Translations under genes and position numbers: made by a program
Notes under the pieces: model-generated
Told to the model about the DNA's origin: nothing
The model's input: the letters and a program-made list of their open reading frames with translations, nothing else
Database searches by the model: none
Shown here: positions 41,583 to 51,400 of the stretch, one piece after another
Position numbering within the stretch: the stretch's first letter is position 1
Layout: every line of letters begins with the position of its first letter
From: Choricystis sp. odSpoLacu1
Lineage: Eukaryota; Chlorophyta; Trebouxiophyceae
Length of the DNA: 64,000 nucleotides
Assembly: GCA_958009055.1 (NCBI GenBank)
Contig: OY253649.1
Location: 744,001 to 808,000 of the forward strand
Direction of reading: 5' to 3'

Positions 41583-44213
41583 ATGGCATCAGCGTTTGCC
41601 GTCTCCCAGGCCGCGTCCCGCCGCGCCACGGTCGACGCCCTGGTGACCGCCCTGTGTCACACCGACGATGCACGACGAGACCGGCACGCCGTGCTGGCCG
41701 CCGCCGCGGCCGCCACGATCGAGTCGCATACGTTTCGCGACGCGCACCCGCGCGACGTGCGGGCGGCAGTCGCCTCCCTGGCCCGCCGCCTGACAGCAGA
41801 CGCGCAGCACGCAAAAGCAGGGGCGCTGGAGGCCGCGTCGGACGCTCTGCTGGGGGATGACGACGCGGACGCGGGGGTCGGCACGCGCCTGCTGGCGACA
41901 CTGCTGGCGCTGGCTGGGCGGCCGCTGGCGACACCGCTGTCGGCGGCGGTGCTGGGGGCTGTCAGGCCAGCTGCTACGGCGGCGGACGACGGCAGAAGCG
42001 GGTTGGGGCGCGTCGTGTCCCACACACTCGACTCCCCCGCGTCGTCGTCATCGCTGTCAACGCCCCTTGCCTCGGACGACGACGGCGAACAAGCCAGATA
42101 TTCACGACGCTCGATGGACCTGCTGTCGCCGCTGCCGTCGGAGCGCTTCCCCGTCGCGGTGCGCCTGTCGCGCGCGCCGCCGCCCACGCCGCGCGCGGTG
42201 TCGCCGCCGCCCACGCCGGACGGCTGCCTGGCCCGCTGGCTGGGCACGGCGGCAGACGCGGTGGATGAAGCCACACTCATTGACGCCGTCATCGCCGCCA
42301 TGGCGCGCGGCGACCCGACGGCCGGCCCGCCGCCCGCCGCGCGCACGCCTGCCCTATCCCCCGGCGCAGTCGCCGCGCTCATCAACCGCCACGTGGCCCC
42401 CGCCACGCGGGCAGGCGCCCGCTTGACCGCCCACGCCGCCGCCCTGGCCCGCACCGGGGACGCGGCGGCGGTGGCGCTGGGAGTGGCTTTAACCACGGAG
42501 GCTGCCGCCGCGCGCGCGCACGCGGCCACCACCTGCCGCGCTGCCACGCTGGCCGCCACCGCGATCGCATGCCGGGACGCGGGGCGCCGTCTGAGGATTC
42601 TTCTGGCTGCGGCCGATGTGGCGGCGGGCGCGGGCGTGGCCGCGCCCGCGTGCTTGTTTGGTCTAGCAGACACCGTTGCATCGACCGGCCACCCCACCGC
42701 AGCCGCCGACGCGGGCGCCGTGCTGAGGCTGGCCCTGGCCACCGCGGCCCCCGGCATCACCGACGCACAGCGCGCGCTGCGAGGCGAGGGTGGTGGTGTG
42801 TGTGTGGCGGTCGGTGGCACCGCAGTCGCCGACGGCGCCGCGGCTGCAGACGCGCTCACCGCGCTGGGAGCCGGCGTGCGCGGCGTTCCCGCCCTGGATG
42901 GTGTTCAACACGCCGTACTGATTGCAGCTGCGGCAGCTGTGGCGGGTGCGGACGTGGTGGTTGCGACACCACCCACGCTGTCTCCGCCGCGGTCGCCGTC
43001 GCCGCCCGCCACACCGCCCGCCACGCCGCCCCCCGCGTCCCAAGACCCTGCCTCCGTGGCCGCCTCCCTGGCCGCCCTGGCTTTGACGCCGTCCATGGGG
43101 AGCGGGGTGGTCAAACACAACGCTGCCGCCGCGGTGGCGTTGAAGCCGTCACGGGAGGCGCAGGTCCCCCCGGCGGCCGCAGCGTGGCGCCTTGCGTCCG
43201 CCGCCCCCACCGTGGCCGCCCCCGCGGCCGCGGTGCAGCGCGCGCTCACCCTCCCTCTGGCCACCGCGGCGCGCATACCGTCCACCCTGCTGGCGGCCAC
43301 CCTGGACGCGGCGGGCGGGGCGCGGGCCGGCCTGGCTGCGTTGACGGCGGTCGCGTTTTTGGGCGCGCCCGGCCTACGCGCGCCGCTCGCCGACGCTGTG
43401 GCGACCGTCCTGGCCACCCGCTCCCCCGGCCCCGCGGCGGCGGCAGCCATTGAAGACGCGTTGCGTGGCGTGTGTGCAGCGGCGCCGGGGCTGGGGGCGG
43501 GGCTGCCGGCTGTGTCTGTTTCAGCACACAGCATGGCAGCGACACCAGAAACGTACCTCCCCCGCGCCGGCACGGCAGCCGACACGCGCGCCTTTGACCT
43601 TTTGGTGGCTGTGCCCACCTCCTTCAGCATTCTGTGCCCGCCCGACGGCGGCGCCGCCTCGTTGGGGCGCGTGCTGGCCGCTGCGCTGGCCCCCGCGCGC
43701 GCAGCGGCCGCGCTCGCGGCCACACTGCGCGACAGGCGAGCCCCCCGCCCCCTGACGACAGACGCCGGCGCCTCTGTCGCCCCCTGCTGGCGCGCCGCCC
43801 AGGCTGTCACCCTGGCCCTGCGCGCGTGCGCGGACGACTGCGGCGCAGCGCTGGCCGCCGCCGCCGCGCACGCGGACGCGGCGCACGCGGCGCCCTCCCC
43901 CACCGCCACCTCCTTGGCCCTAGCCCACGCCCGCATGCACGCCGCCGCGTCGCGCGCCGTGTGGAGCGGGCGGCGGCGCTGGTGGCGAGTGGCGCGGGGC
44001 GGGGTGGACGCTGTGTGCGACGCGGCGCTCGCGCTGGCGGCGCGCTGGCCGGCGGTCGACGCCGCGAAAGATGCGTGGGACCTGCTGGCGCGGGGCGCGG
44101 ACGAGTTGGCGGCCGCGGCGGCGGCCGCGACCGAGGCGCGGGCGGGCGCGGCGGCGGCGCGGTTGGGCGTGTTGGCAGCGGCGGTCGCGGCAGCGGCAGA
44201 GGGTGGGCGTTAG
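41583..44213 (+). CDS. Large intronless Ala-rich helical protein, unknown
   Basis: A single 2.6-kb exon encodes 876 residues with no in-frame stop. More than a third of residues are Ala. The sequence alternates helical blocks (TRAGARLTAHAAALARTGDA, RDAGRRLRILLAAADVAAGA) with Pro/Ser linkers (TPPTLSPPRSPSPPATPPAT). No signal peptide, membrane helix or catalytic motif is visible. The spacing of amphipathic helices is compatible with HEAT/ARM-like repeats, but I see no clear repeat consensus. The start ATGGCATCAGCG follows the promoter motif closely. It is convergent with the next gene, with only 39 bases between stops. The reading frame is very likely real; its function is unknown. Confidence 0.75.
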   Translation: MASAFAVSQAASRRATVDALVTALCHTDDARRDRHAVLAAAAAATIESHTFRDAHPRDVRAAVASLARRLTADAQHAKAGALEAASDALLGDDDADAGVGTRLLATLLALAGRPLATPLSAAVLGAVRPAATAADDGRSGLGRVVSHTLDSPASSSSLSTPLASDDDGEQARYSRRSMDLLSPLPSERFPVAVRLSRAPPPTPRAVSPPPTPDGCLARWLGTAADAVDEATLIDAVIAAMARGDPTAGPPPAARTPALSPGAVAALINRHVAPATRAGARLTAHAAALARTGDAAAVALGVALTTEAAAARAHAATTCRAATLAATAIACRDAGRRLRILLAAADVAAGAGVAAPACLFGLADTVASTGHPTAAADAGAVLRLALATAAPGITDAQRALRGEGGGVCVAVGGTAVADGAAAADALTALGAGVRGVPALDGVQHAVLIAAAAAVAGADVVVATPPTLSPPRSPSPPATPPATPPPASQDPASVAASLAALALTPSMGSGVVKHNAAAAVALKPSREAQVPPAAAAWRLASAAPTVAAPAAAVQRALTLPLATAARIPSTLLAATLDAAGGARAGLAALTAVAFLGAPGLRAPLADAVATVLATRSPGPAAAAAIEDALRGVCAAAPGLGAGLPAVSVSAHSMAATPETYLPRAGTAADTRAFDLLVAVPTSFSILCPPDGGAASLGRVLAAALAPARAAAALAATLRDRRAPRPLTTDAGASVAPCWRAAQAVTLALRACADDCGAALAAAAAHADAAHAAPSPTATSLALAHARMHAAASRAVWSGRRRWWRVARGGVDAVCDAALALAARWPAVDAAKDAWDLLARGADELAAAAAAATEARAGAAAARLGVLAAAVAAAAEGGR

Positions 44214-44252
44214 AAAGTTAGTTTAGCTTGTTTTTATGTAGCATCACGCGCT

Positions 44253-45433
44253 TCACTTCCACCCCGACCACTTGCTCGCCCCCGCCACCACTTTTACGGG
44301 CCACGCCCCCGCGCCGCGCGGCGCGCCGCCGGCGTCGCCCCCACACGCGCGCGCGACCCCCACCGCCGCCGCCGCCACGCAGTGGCAGGAGACAGCCACG
44401 CAGCCAGCCGCCAGCCAGACAGCCAGCGCCAGGGCGGCGGCTTGGAGGCGCCCCCCTGCGCCGGCCACAGTGGCGTCCAGCTGGCGCAGCGACGCGCCAA
44501 ACCCCCACGGCACCAGGGCTGCGGCCACCGCACAGGCGGCCAGGACGCAGGCGAGGCGGGGGTGCAGGTTGGTGGCGTTCAGGGACGCTTTGCATCCGAG
44601 GCAGCAGGGCGTGATGGAGGCTTTGTGTGGGAGGGGAGGGAGGGAGGGGGACGGTTGAGTGTGGGTCGGTGTGTGAACCCTCCTTTCTTTCATGTCGCTC
44701 TCACTTCTCCATCATCCCTACCCGTCAAAAAATTGCCGCGCACGCTCAGCGCGGTGTCCAGCTTGACCCGGGTGGCGGCGGCGTCGCCGTCGTGCTGGTG
44801 GGGTGGGGGGGCAGGGTGATTGTTGGGGGTTGAGAGAGTACAGCATCAATAAACACAATCTATTTTTTTCTTCCCTTCCCCTCTCACCTTCTCAAAAGCC
44901 TCTGCCGCTTCATCCCACAGCAGCGCCCCTCCGCCGATGGTGGAGTTGGCCAGCTTGTGGCCAGAGTGCCAGGCGGAGGCGGCCACGCAGGCGCCGCACG
45001 CGGGGCAGCGGCGCGTTGGGCGGTCGCCTGGTGTGTGTGGGGACGAGAGGGGTGGTTACGACACGCCGTCGGGCTCCTTCCCTGCACACACACCAACGCG
45101 CACACACTATCTCTTACCAGTGTACGGACACACCGCGTCCCCCGCTTTACCCTCCACCTGGGCCGTGCGCCACGGCCGAGCGGCAAGGCGGCGCCCGAGC
45201 GCGCGCGTGCCGCCCACACACAGCCCTGTCGCCAGCCCCGCCAGCCCGCCGGCCACCGCCAGGACGACGGCCACAATGGTGGCGATCTCGGGGGCCCGCA
45301 CGGTGCCGGCGTGGACGCGGGGGGCGGAGAGGGCGGTAGCGGCGACAAGGGCGGCGGTCGCGGCTGCAAGGATCGAGACGGCGGGGGGGAGGGCGAGGAA
45401 GGGGGCAAATGGGGCAAAGGGGATGGTGTCCAT
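44253..45433 (-). CDS. Multi-pass membrane protein with CxxC zinc-like motifs
   Basis: Exons 45118-45433, 44888-45027, 44722-44794 and 44253-44620 give 298 residues. Two hydrophobic segments near the N-terminus (ILAAATAALVAATALSAPRV and TIVAVVLAVAGGLAGLATGL) are followed by a soluble middle with VCPYTGDRPTRRCPACGACV, a cluster of CxxC-type cysteines. The next exons give KHDGDAAATRVKLDTALSVR and ITPCCLGCKASLN, a second cysteine group. Two or three further hydrophobic segments end the protein. Four in-frame junctions support the model. A membrane-bound metal-binding protein is inferred; no family is recognised. Confidence 0.68.
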
Positions 45434-45541
45434 GGTTTTGTGTTGAGGGAGGTGTGTGTGGGTGGTGGGTGCGGGTGGTTGAACAAAAAGGGAGAGGGGG
45501 CGTGACCGGTGGTGGCTTCGAGCGGTCGGTTGAACGACGAC

Positions 45542-45550
45542 GCGAGAGTG
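45542..45550 (-). promoter_or_regulatory. CACTCTCGC candidate promoter element (reverse)
   Basis: GCGAGAGTG, the reverse complement of the recurring 9-mer, sits midway between two divergent genes. A near copy in the other orientation (CACTCTCTCGC, 45561-45571) makes an imperfect inverted pair. Confidence 0.35.
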
Positions 45551-45731
45551 CGGGCCGTCGCACTCTCTCGCTTCAATCTCATTGTCCGCATCCCACGCGC
45601 CCCCTCCCGCCCCTGTTTCATCAACCTCCTGTCCCCGTGGCAACCAACCTCACCCATAGTACCCACCCCGGCCGGCGTTCCACCCTGCTCGTGACCCCAA
45701 CCGCGCCGTCGACGGTCAACAATCTATTCAC

Positions 45732-46724
45732 ATGCGGCCACTCACGCTCGCCTTCACCCTCGCCCTCACCCTGGCCACCGCCACCGGCGCACGCACACCT
45801 CTGTCCATCCATCTGGACGCGTCCGTGACGCCCGCTGCCGCGTCCCTGCCCAAGGGTGCGTCCGTGTTGTTCACGCTGGCTGCAAAGAACGCGACCTTGT
45901 CCGTCGGCGCCGACCCGGCCACCCCCAATTCCGGCCACCTGAACCTGGGCGGCGTATCGCAGCGGTCCACCTGGTTCACGGAGCGGTCGGTGCGGCGGGC
46001 GGGCACGCTGCCGACGGCGACGTTGGTGTCGGCGCCCGCCCTGGCGCTGCCCGATGAGACGGGGGCCGCCGTCTGGCTCGGAGCCCCGAACGTCGCCGTC
46101 ACGGGCACCAACAAGCATGGTGGTGAGATGACGGCCGTGGTGACGTTTCGGGGGGTGGCCCCAGCGTATGATGGGGAGAAACACACGCTGAGTGTCGCTA
46201 TCGATGTCATTCCGCAGCCCGTCCTCCTGGGAGCCGCCCCGGGCGCCCCCCCCGTGCCTGTGGCGGGGGACGGCCAACCGTTGGAAAACCCACCCGCCTG
46301 GGCCACCGACCTGGCGACTGCTGCTTGGCGCGCGCGGCGGGAGGAGGCGGCTGCCGCACGGGCTGCCGCCAACACGACTGAGCCGCCGACTGCCGCCACC
46401 CTGCAGATCGACGGCGTCATCCTGTTCATCGACCAAACAGACACAGGGGCTTATCTGCTGATGCCGGGCACGCCGGCGTCTCCACCTCCGCCGCAGTATT
46501 CTCCTTCCCCTCCGCCCCCCTCCTCAGTGACCGTCGTCACCGCTCCCCAATGCCTGTCCACCATGTCCCCCGGTTGCAGCCCCTGGTCGGGGTGGTATGG
46601 CGGCGGCTATGGCGACTACTATGGGTATGGAGGATCGTACAGCATGACAGGTTACCAAACGGGGGTGGTTGCGGGTGGTTCAGGTGTCGCGGTCGGTGGC
46701 ATGGGCATCGGCCTGGCCGGGTGA
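45732..46724 (+). CDS. Secreted protein with Pro linker and Gly/Tyr-rich tail
   Basis: A single exon encodes 330 residues. MRPLTLAFTLALTLATATGA is a signal peptide. A ~150-residue domain follows (ASVLFTLAAKNATLSVGADP, NLGGVSQRSTWFTERSVRRA), whose core resembles the WFSDRP-type segments of other secreted algal and bacterial proteins; that comparison is tentative. After a second block (TLQIDGVILFIDQTDTGAYL) comes a Pro-rich linker (SPPPPQYSPSPPPPSS) and a C-terminus dominated by Gly/Tyr (YGGGYGDYYGYGGSYS). This architecture fits an extracellular matrix or wall protein with a cross-linkable tail. A TGTAA signal lies about 215 bases past the stop. Confidence 0.75.
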   Translation: MRPLTLAFTLALTLATATGARTPLSIHLDASVTPAAASLPKGASVLFTLAAKNATLSVGADPATPNSGHLNLGGVSQRSTWFTERSVRRAGTLPTATLVSAPALALPDETGAAVWLGAPNVAVTGTNKHGGEMTAVVTFRGVAPAYDGEKHTLSVAIDVIPQPVLLGAAPGAPPVPVAGDGQPLENPPAWATDLATAAWRARREEAAAARAAANTTEPPTAATLQIDGVILFIDQTDTGAYLLMPGTPASPPPPQYSPSPPPPSSVTVVTAPQCLSTMSPGCSPWSGWYGGGYGDYYGYGGSYSMTGYQTGVVAGGSGVAVGGMGIGLAG

Positions 46725-47129
46725 CGAAGAGGTGGTTGCCCCTCATCGTCTTGGGTGGTTTGTGTTTTTTGTTGTGCACAAACGGGGTTTTTGTTTCCCC
46801 CGTCCGCGCCCCGAGCGCGCCGTCCCTTTTTGTGCCTGGCACAAAAAGGGACAGAGGAAAAGGATGTGCCTGGAGTTTTCGTTTGATCGCGCCAAGTTTT
46901 TGTCTACTTGCTTTGATTTGTGCACTTGTATTGTGTCTTGTAACCACTGTTTTTTGGGAGTTTGTGCATGGAAAAAGTTGAGGCACGTGTTTTTGGGGAG
47001 GTCAACGCCACGCCGCGTTGACGTCGTCGCCGGCCACTACAATTGCCCTTGCTTTCTTCACGCTTCTGCCGCTGCCGCTGCCGCTTCTGCCGCCCCCGCC
47101 CTCCCCCCCTTAGTCTCCCAAACAGACCA
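46725..47129. other. Intergenic region between secreted-protein genes
   Basis: It is less GC-rich than its surroundings, with T-rich stretches and an inverted repeat in which TTTTTGTGCC and GGCACAAAAA (about 46828-46850) could form a hairpin in the 3' untranslated region. TGTAA follows near 46938. No gene is seen. Confidence 0.45.
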
Positions 47130-47531
47130 ATGCGTCTCCCCCTCCTGCTCATCCTGTCTTGCGCCGCCCTGGCGGCCGCGTCCGCCGACACACCCGCGCC
47201 CGCACTCGCCGAGTCGGGCCACAAAAAAGCGCGGGCCACAGACGCGGCCGACGACGCTGCCCCTGCTGACGTGGCGTGGGCGGTCACAGCTGCCAGTGGC
47301 CAGCCGCTGGCGGGGGGCGCGGGCAGCGGCATCGCGTCCGCGGCGCGCGCCGACAATGCGCCTGTCGCTCCTGCTGTCGAGTCGGGCCGCACGGTGCCGG
47401 CCACTGTGGCGGTTGGCGACATTCCCGCCGCCGCGACCGCGCCCGTGGCGCCCAACCCGGATGAGCCGATGTATGGGGTGACGCCTGATGTGCCGACGAC
47501 TGCGCCGGCGGGGGGTGTGGGCGGCGCGTGA
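47130..47531 (+). CDS. Small secreted Ala/Pro-rich protein
   Basis: A single exon encodes 133 residues. MRLPLLLILSCAALAAASAD is a signal peptide. The rest is low-complexity Ala/Pro/Gly/Val with no Cys and no predicted fold, ending YGVTPDVPTTAPAGGVGGA. TGTAA lies 88 bases after the stop. It sits in a run of three same-strand genes, all with signal peptides. A structural wall or matrix role is an inference from composition and neighbours. Confidence 0.6.
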   Translation: MRLPLLLILSCAALAAASADTPAPALAESGHKKARATDAADDAAPADVAWAVTAASGQPLAGGAGSGIASAARADNAPVAPAVESGRTVPATVAVGDIPAAATAPVAPNPDEPMYGVTPDVPTTAPAGGVGGA

Positions 47532-47874
47532 AGGTACAGAGCGAGAGGCGATTTAATTTTTCACCCCCTTCTTCATTATTTACGCGTCTGTGTTCCAAGG
47601 TGCGGTTGTTGTGTGCGTATGTAATTGTGACGGTGGTTTCTAGTAACACGGATGAGGGGGGTGTGGGCCGACAGACGGAAACAGATTTTTGGAGGCGGTT
47701 GAAATCTTTACTAGAGCGATTGACCACACACGCCGCGTCCTTCTTCCTCCCTCTCCTCCCCATGCTCGCGCTCCCAACACTCCAGCACTGCGTGTTGTAG
47801 TGTCAACCCTGCACTCCAGCTGGTGGTGCTGCACAGTACCGAGCCGGCACACTGGCGCACCCCACCCCCCCACA
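47532..47874. other. Intergenic region, 3' UTR and promoter
   Basis: This gap holds the 3' end of the preceding gene (TGTAA near 47618) and the promoter of the next. No further coding signal is seen. Confidence 0.4.
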
Positions 47875-48333
47875 ATGGGTCCCTCCATCTTGTTCTCCGT
47901 GCTCCTGCTTGCCGCCACGCTGGCCCCTCCCCCCACCTCCGCCCGCGTGTTGGCGCAGCAGAGGGATGCTCTTGAACCGGCGGCGGCCGGTGCCACCCGG
48001 CTGGCCCGCAAGATGGCCACCGCGCTGACCGTGCCGCCGGTCGCTGAAACGACGACCCCCCCCACCCCACACTTCCGGTTGGCCCGCAAGCTGGCCCAGA
48101 CATACTACCTGCTGGCCTCCACCGGGACTGCATCCCCGCCACCGCCGCAGCAGCAGGCGTCGGCGTCTCCGTTCGACAGCACCCCCTACGGAAACGTGTT
48201 GCCGGCCGCGCCAGGCCTCCTTCCGCGCGGAGACATCAGGCTGGACAACAATCAAATGCTGAACTTCTCGCACCCGCTGTCCAACATGGGGTATGGGGGC
48301 GGGGGGGCGCAGCCCACGGGTTTTGGGCGGTAG
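47875..48333 (+). CDS. Small secreted protein with repeated RLARK motif
   Basis: A single exon encodes 152 residues. MGPSILFSVLLLAATLAPPP leads a signal peptide ending near TSARVLA. The mature chain has two RLARK(M/L) blocks (TRLARKMATA and FRLARKLAQT) separated by a Thr/Pro stretch. A Pro/Gln segment (SPPPPQQQASASP) follows, then a Gly-rich end (MGYGGGGAQPTGFGR). The dibasic blocks could be processing sites. It is the third secreted protein in a row. I recognise no family. Confidence 0.6.
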   Translation: MGPSILFSVLLLAATLAPPPTSARVLAQQRDALEPAAAGATRLARKMATALTVPPVAETTTPPTPHFRLARKLAQTYYLLASTGTASPPPPQQQASASPFDSTPYGNVLPAAPGLLPRGDIRLDNNQMLNFSHPLSNMGYGGGGAQPTGFGR

Positions 48334-48498
48334 CAGAGTAAGAGAGAGAAAAACAATTTTATCCGCCTTTTCGACTTGCCGCCTCCCGCGTGTAGACAGC
48401 GTTTTGCTCGCTTTTTGTGACTTGGGTGTTTATGTCGTTGATTTGGTTTGTTAAAGAAAAAAAACATAGAATTAAAACTCCACCCAACTCTCTCCCCT

Positions 48499-51400
48499 TC
48501 ATCCCCTCCCCTCTGCCGCCGCCCTCGCCAGCACAGGTGCCACCGCCTCATTCAGCAGAGCCGCCACCTCAGCCAGCACGGCAGGCGGCGCGTGCGGCGC
48601 CGCCAGGGCGGCCGTGACACGCGGGAACAGGGTGGCCAGCAGGCGCGCCGCGCGGTCGGGGGGGGCGGAGCGGACAGCTGCCAGGGCGGCGACCGCGAGC
48701 GGCGCGCGCGCGGCCGCTTCCGCGCGCGCCGCAGCGGCAGCAGCCGGCGTGCCGGGGCTGGCATCCGCCGACAACGGCGCCTCCGCGCCCGCCAGCTCGA
48801 TGGCGGTGAGCGCACGCGCCGCCGCGGCCGCGACGCGGGTTTCGGCCGCGACCGCGCGTGCGCCGTCGCGCGCGCCGTCCGCGCGCACCGCGTCCGCCGC
48901 GGACGCAGCCAGCAGGACGGCCCCGGCATCCGCCTCCAGCGTCAGCAGGGGCGGGTCGGGCAGGCGGCGGGCGGGGGGGACAGAGTCTTCTGCTTGAGCG
49001 GACGCCAGGGACGCGCACAGCGCGCGGTCGCCGTCGGCCGCCGCGCCGCGGGCGGCCGCATCGGCCAGCGCGTCCAGAAGGGACGCCACTGCGTCGGGCG
49101 GGGCGGCGTCGCCGTGGCGGGAGAGGGCGTCCGCGATGGCGGCGACGAGCAGGGTCTGCACTGAGACGCGTGCGCGCGCGTCGGCCAGGCGCCGCGCGCC
49201 CCGCGCCGCGCGACAGGTAGCCCCATGCCTCGACACCTCCTGCCGCGTCACGTCCAGCCACCAAAGCCGCCAAATCGGGCGCCGTGTCGGCCAGGGCGGC
49301 CGCCATGCAGGCGGCCAGTGACCGCCAGGCGTCGTCGCCCGCGACCGGGGCGACCGCGTCGACCAAGCGGGCGAGTGCTGCCACCCCGACCGCCGCGAGC
49401 GGCGCGTGTGGGCGGCGCACCAAAGACGCCAGCAGGTCCAGTAGGCGGGGCAGCAGGCCGGCGGTGGCAGGCCAGAACTTGGCGGCGACGTCCACTGTGC
49501 GGGCGAGGCAGCGCGTCGCGGTCGCGTACAGCCACGCGTCTGCGTCGGCGGCCACATCGTCGCCGCCCTCCCTCCCGTCCGCCGCCGCCGACGCAAACGT
49601 GGTGGCGCGCGCGTCTCCCGCGCGCACGTGGTCAAACACGGGCAGCAGGGCGGACGCGTAGACGCGGTCCCAGAAGGCGGGGGAGAAGGAGGCACCGTGC
49701 GCGGCGAGCGTGTCGAACAGCACTTCGAGCGCTGCGTGGCGCGTGTCGGGCCTGGGGTCAAAGGCGAGCTCGCCCAGCCCCGCCAACAAGGGGAACCAAG
49801 CGTGCAGGCGGGAGTCGTCTGCTGGGGTGGTGGTGGTGGCGGTCGCGGCCAGGGGGGTGCCTGCCGGGCGGATGCGAAACGCGCCAGGGTGGGGCAGCGG
49901 CGTCGCAGCGTCATCACCGCCGCCGCCATCCAACGCCACGTCTCCGCCCGCCAGCCTGTCCGCGCAGAACCTGAGAAACGCGATCGCGTTCAACCCCACG
50001 TCGGGCGGGGAGGCGGCGTTGGCGAAGGCGACGAGGCAGTTGACCGCGTCGTGGAAGGCAGCTGCTTCAGGATCAGCGACAGATGCAAAAGAGTCGCGCA
50101 CCACCCGCTCCACTGCATCAAAAGCCACGCGCACGACGGCGGGGGATTCGTCACCCGCGGCCGCTGTGAACGCCATGAACATGGAACGCCTCCCCGACTT
50201 GATGGAGGATGCGCGTGCGGCTGCCAGTTGGGCGAGGCAGCGCACTGCCAACTCGCGCACCTCCGCGCGGCGCGACCCGCGCACGATGCCGACAAAGGGG
50301 CGCAGGCACTCGGTCTGAAACGAAAAGTTGGCCAGTTCGTCGCGCTCCAGAAACTTGGCGGCCAGCTGGCGCAGGGCGTCGACAGTGTAAAGTGCGACCG
50401 CGAGCGAGGGGTGCGCGCCTGCAGACACAAAGAAGGCAGCCAGCGGCGCCCACAGCCTCGACCAGACGAGGCGGACGCGGTCCATGTTGAAGTGGGCCAC
50501 CTCCACGATTTTGGAGGTGGAGAAGACGCGGGGCGAGGGGGAGTCGAGCTCGGAGGCGGCGACGTCGACCAGGGCAGCGACGAACGAGGCGGCCGCGTCA
50601 GCACTCAGCCGGCCCGAGTGCACGTACAGGCGGGCGAGGGCGTCGGCCAGGTCGGGGGCCGCGTCCAGGACGGAGGGCGGGGGGAGGGCGATGGCGGCGG
50701 GGGGGGGGTGCGAGCGGGGTGTCGCGCAGAGAGGTCGGCGCGTCGGCGCGCGGTGTGGACGCCGCGGCGTCCGAGGCGCGCCCAAACAACCCCCCACCCG
50801 TGCTGCGCTTGGGCGGGGGCGGCACTGGCGCCACCTCTGGCGGCGCAAACATGGCGGCGTCCGAGGGGGCGCCCCCAGAGGCGGCGGCAGAGGTGACCAG
50901 GTCCCAAAGAGAGGCGGCCGTCAAAACGTCGCGCCACGCGTCCACACTCAGCGCGTCCCCCGCGCCCGAGTCGGCGGTCGCCACCAACGCACGCAGCGCG
51001 GCCACGTGCTTTAGCTGCATGGTGGCGGGTGCGTGCAGCCTGGTGCGGGCCGCCAGGGCGGCTGCAACAGAGCGCACGGGGCCTGGCGCGGCGAACGCGG
51101 CCGCCGCGCGCGCGACGGCCGCCAGGCCCGACACGCACGCGTCGGCGGTGCCGCCCCCCGCCCCCGTGTCCGGGGCCGCGTCAAAGGCGGCGCCCAGGGC
51201 GGCCACCGTGGTGGCCGCCATCGCGTCCAGCAGGGCGCGCGCGGCGTCGGGGCCGGCGGCGGCGGCAAAGGCCGCGCCGCGCGCGGCATCCCGTAAAGCC
51301 GCGTGCGTCGCGCGCAGGGCGGCGTCCGAGGGTTCAGGAGCAGTGGGTCGCGCCCCCCCACCCCGCCCTGGCACCAAGGCCACGATGGCATCCATCCAGG

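Noticed and set aside
49150..49230. A 76-base GTGTCG...CTCAG intron to explain the last frame change in the BIG gene
   Set aside because: The donor is poor, the acceptor lacks a pyrimidine tract, and splicing would remove sequence that reads as conserved protein; an indel in the GC-rich tract is simpler.
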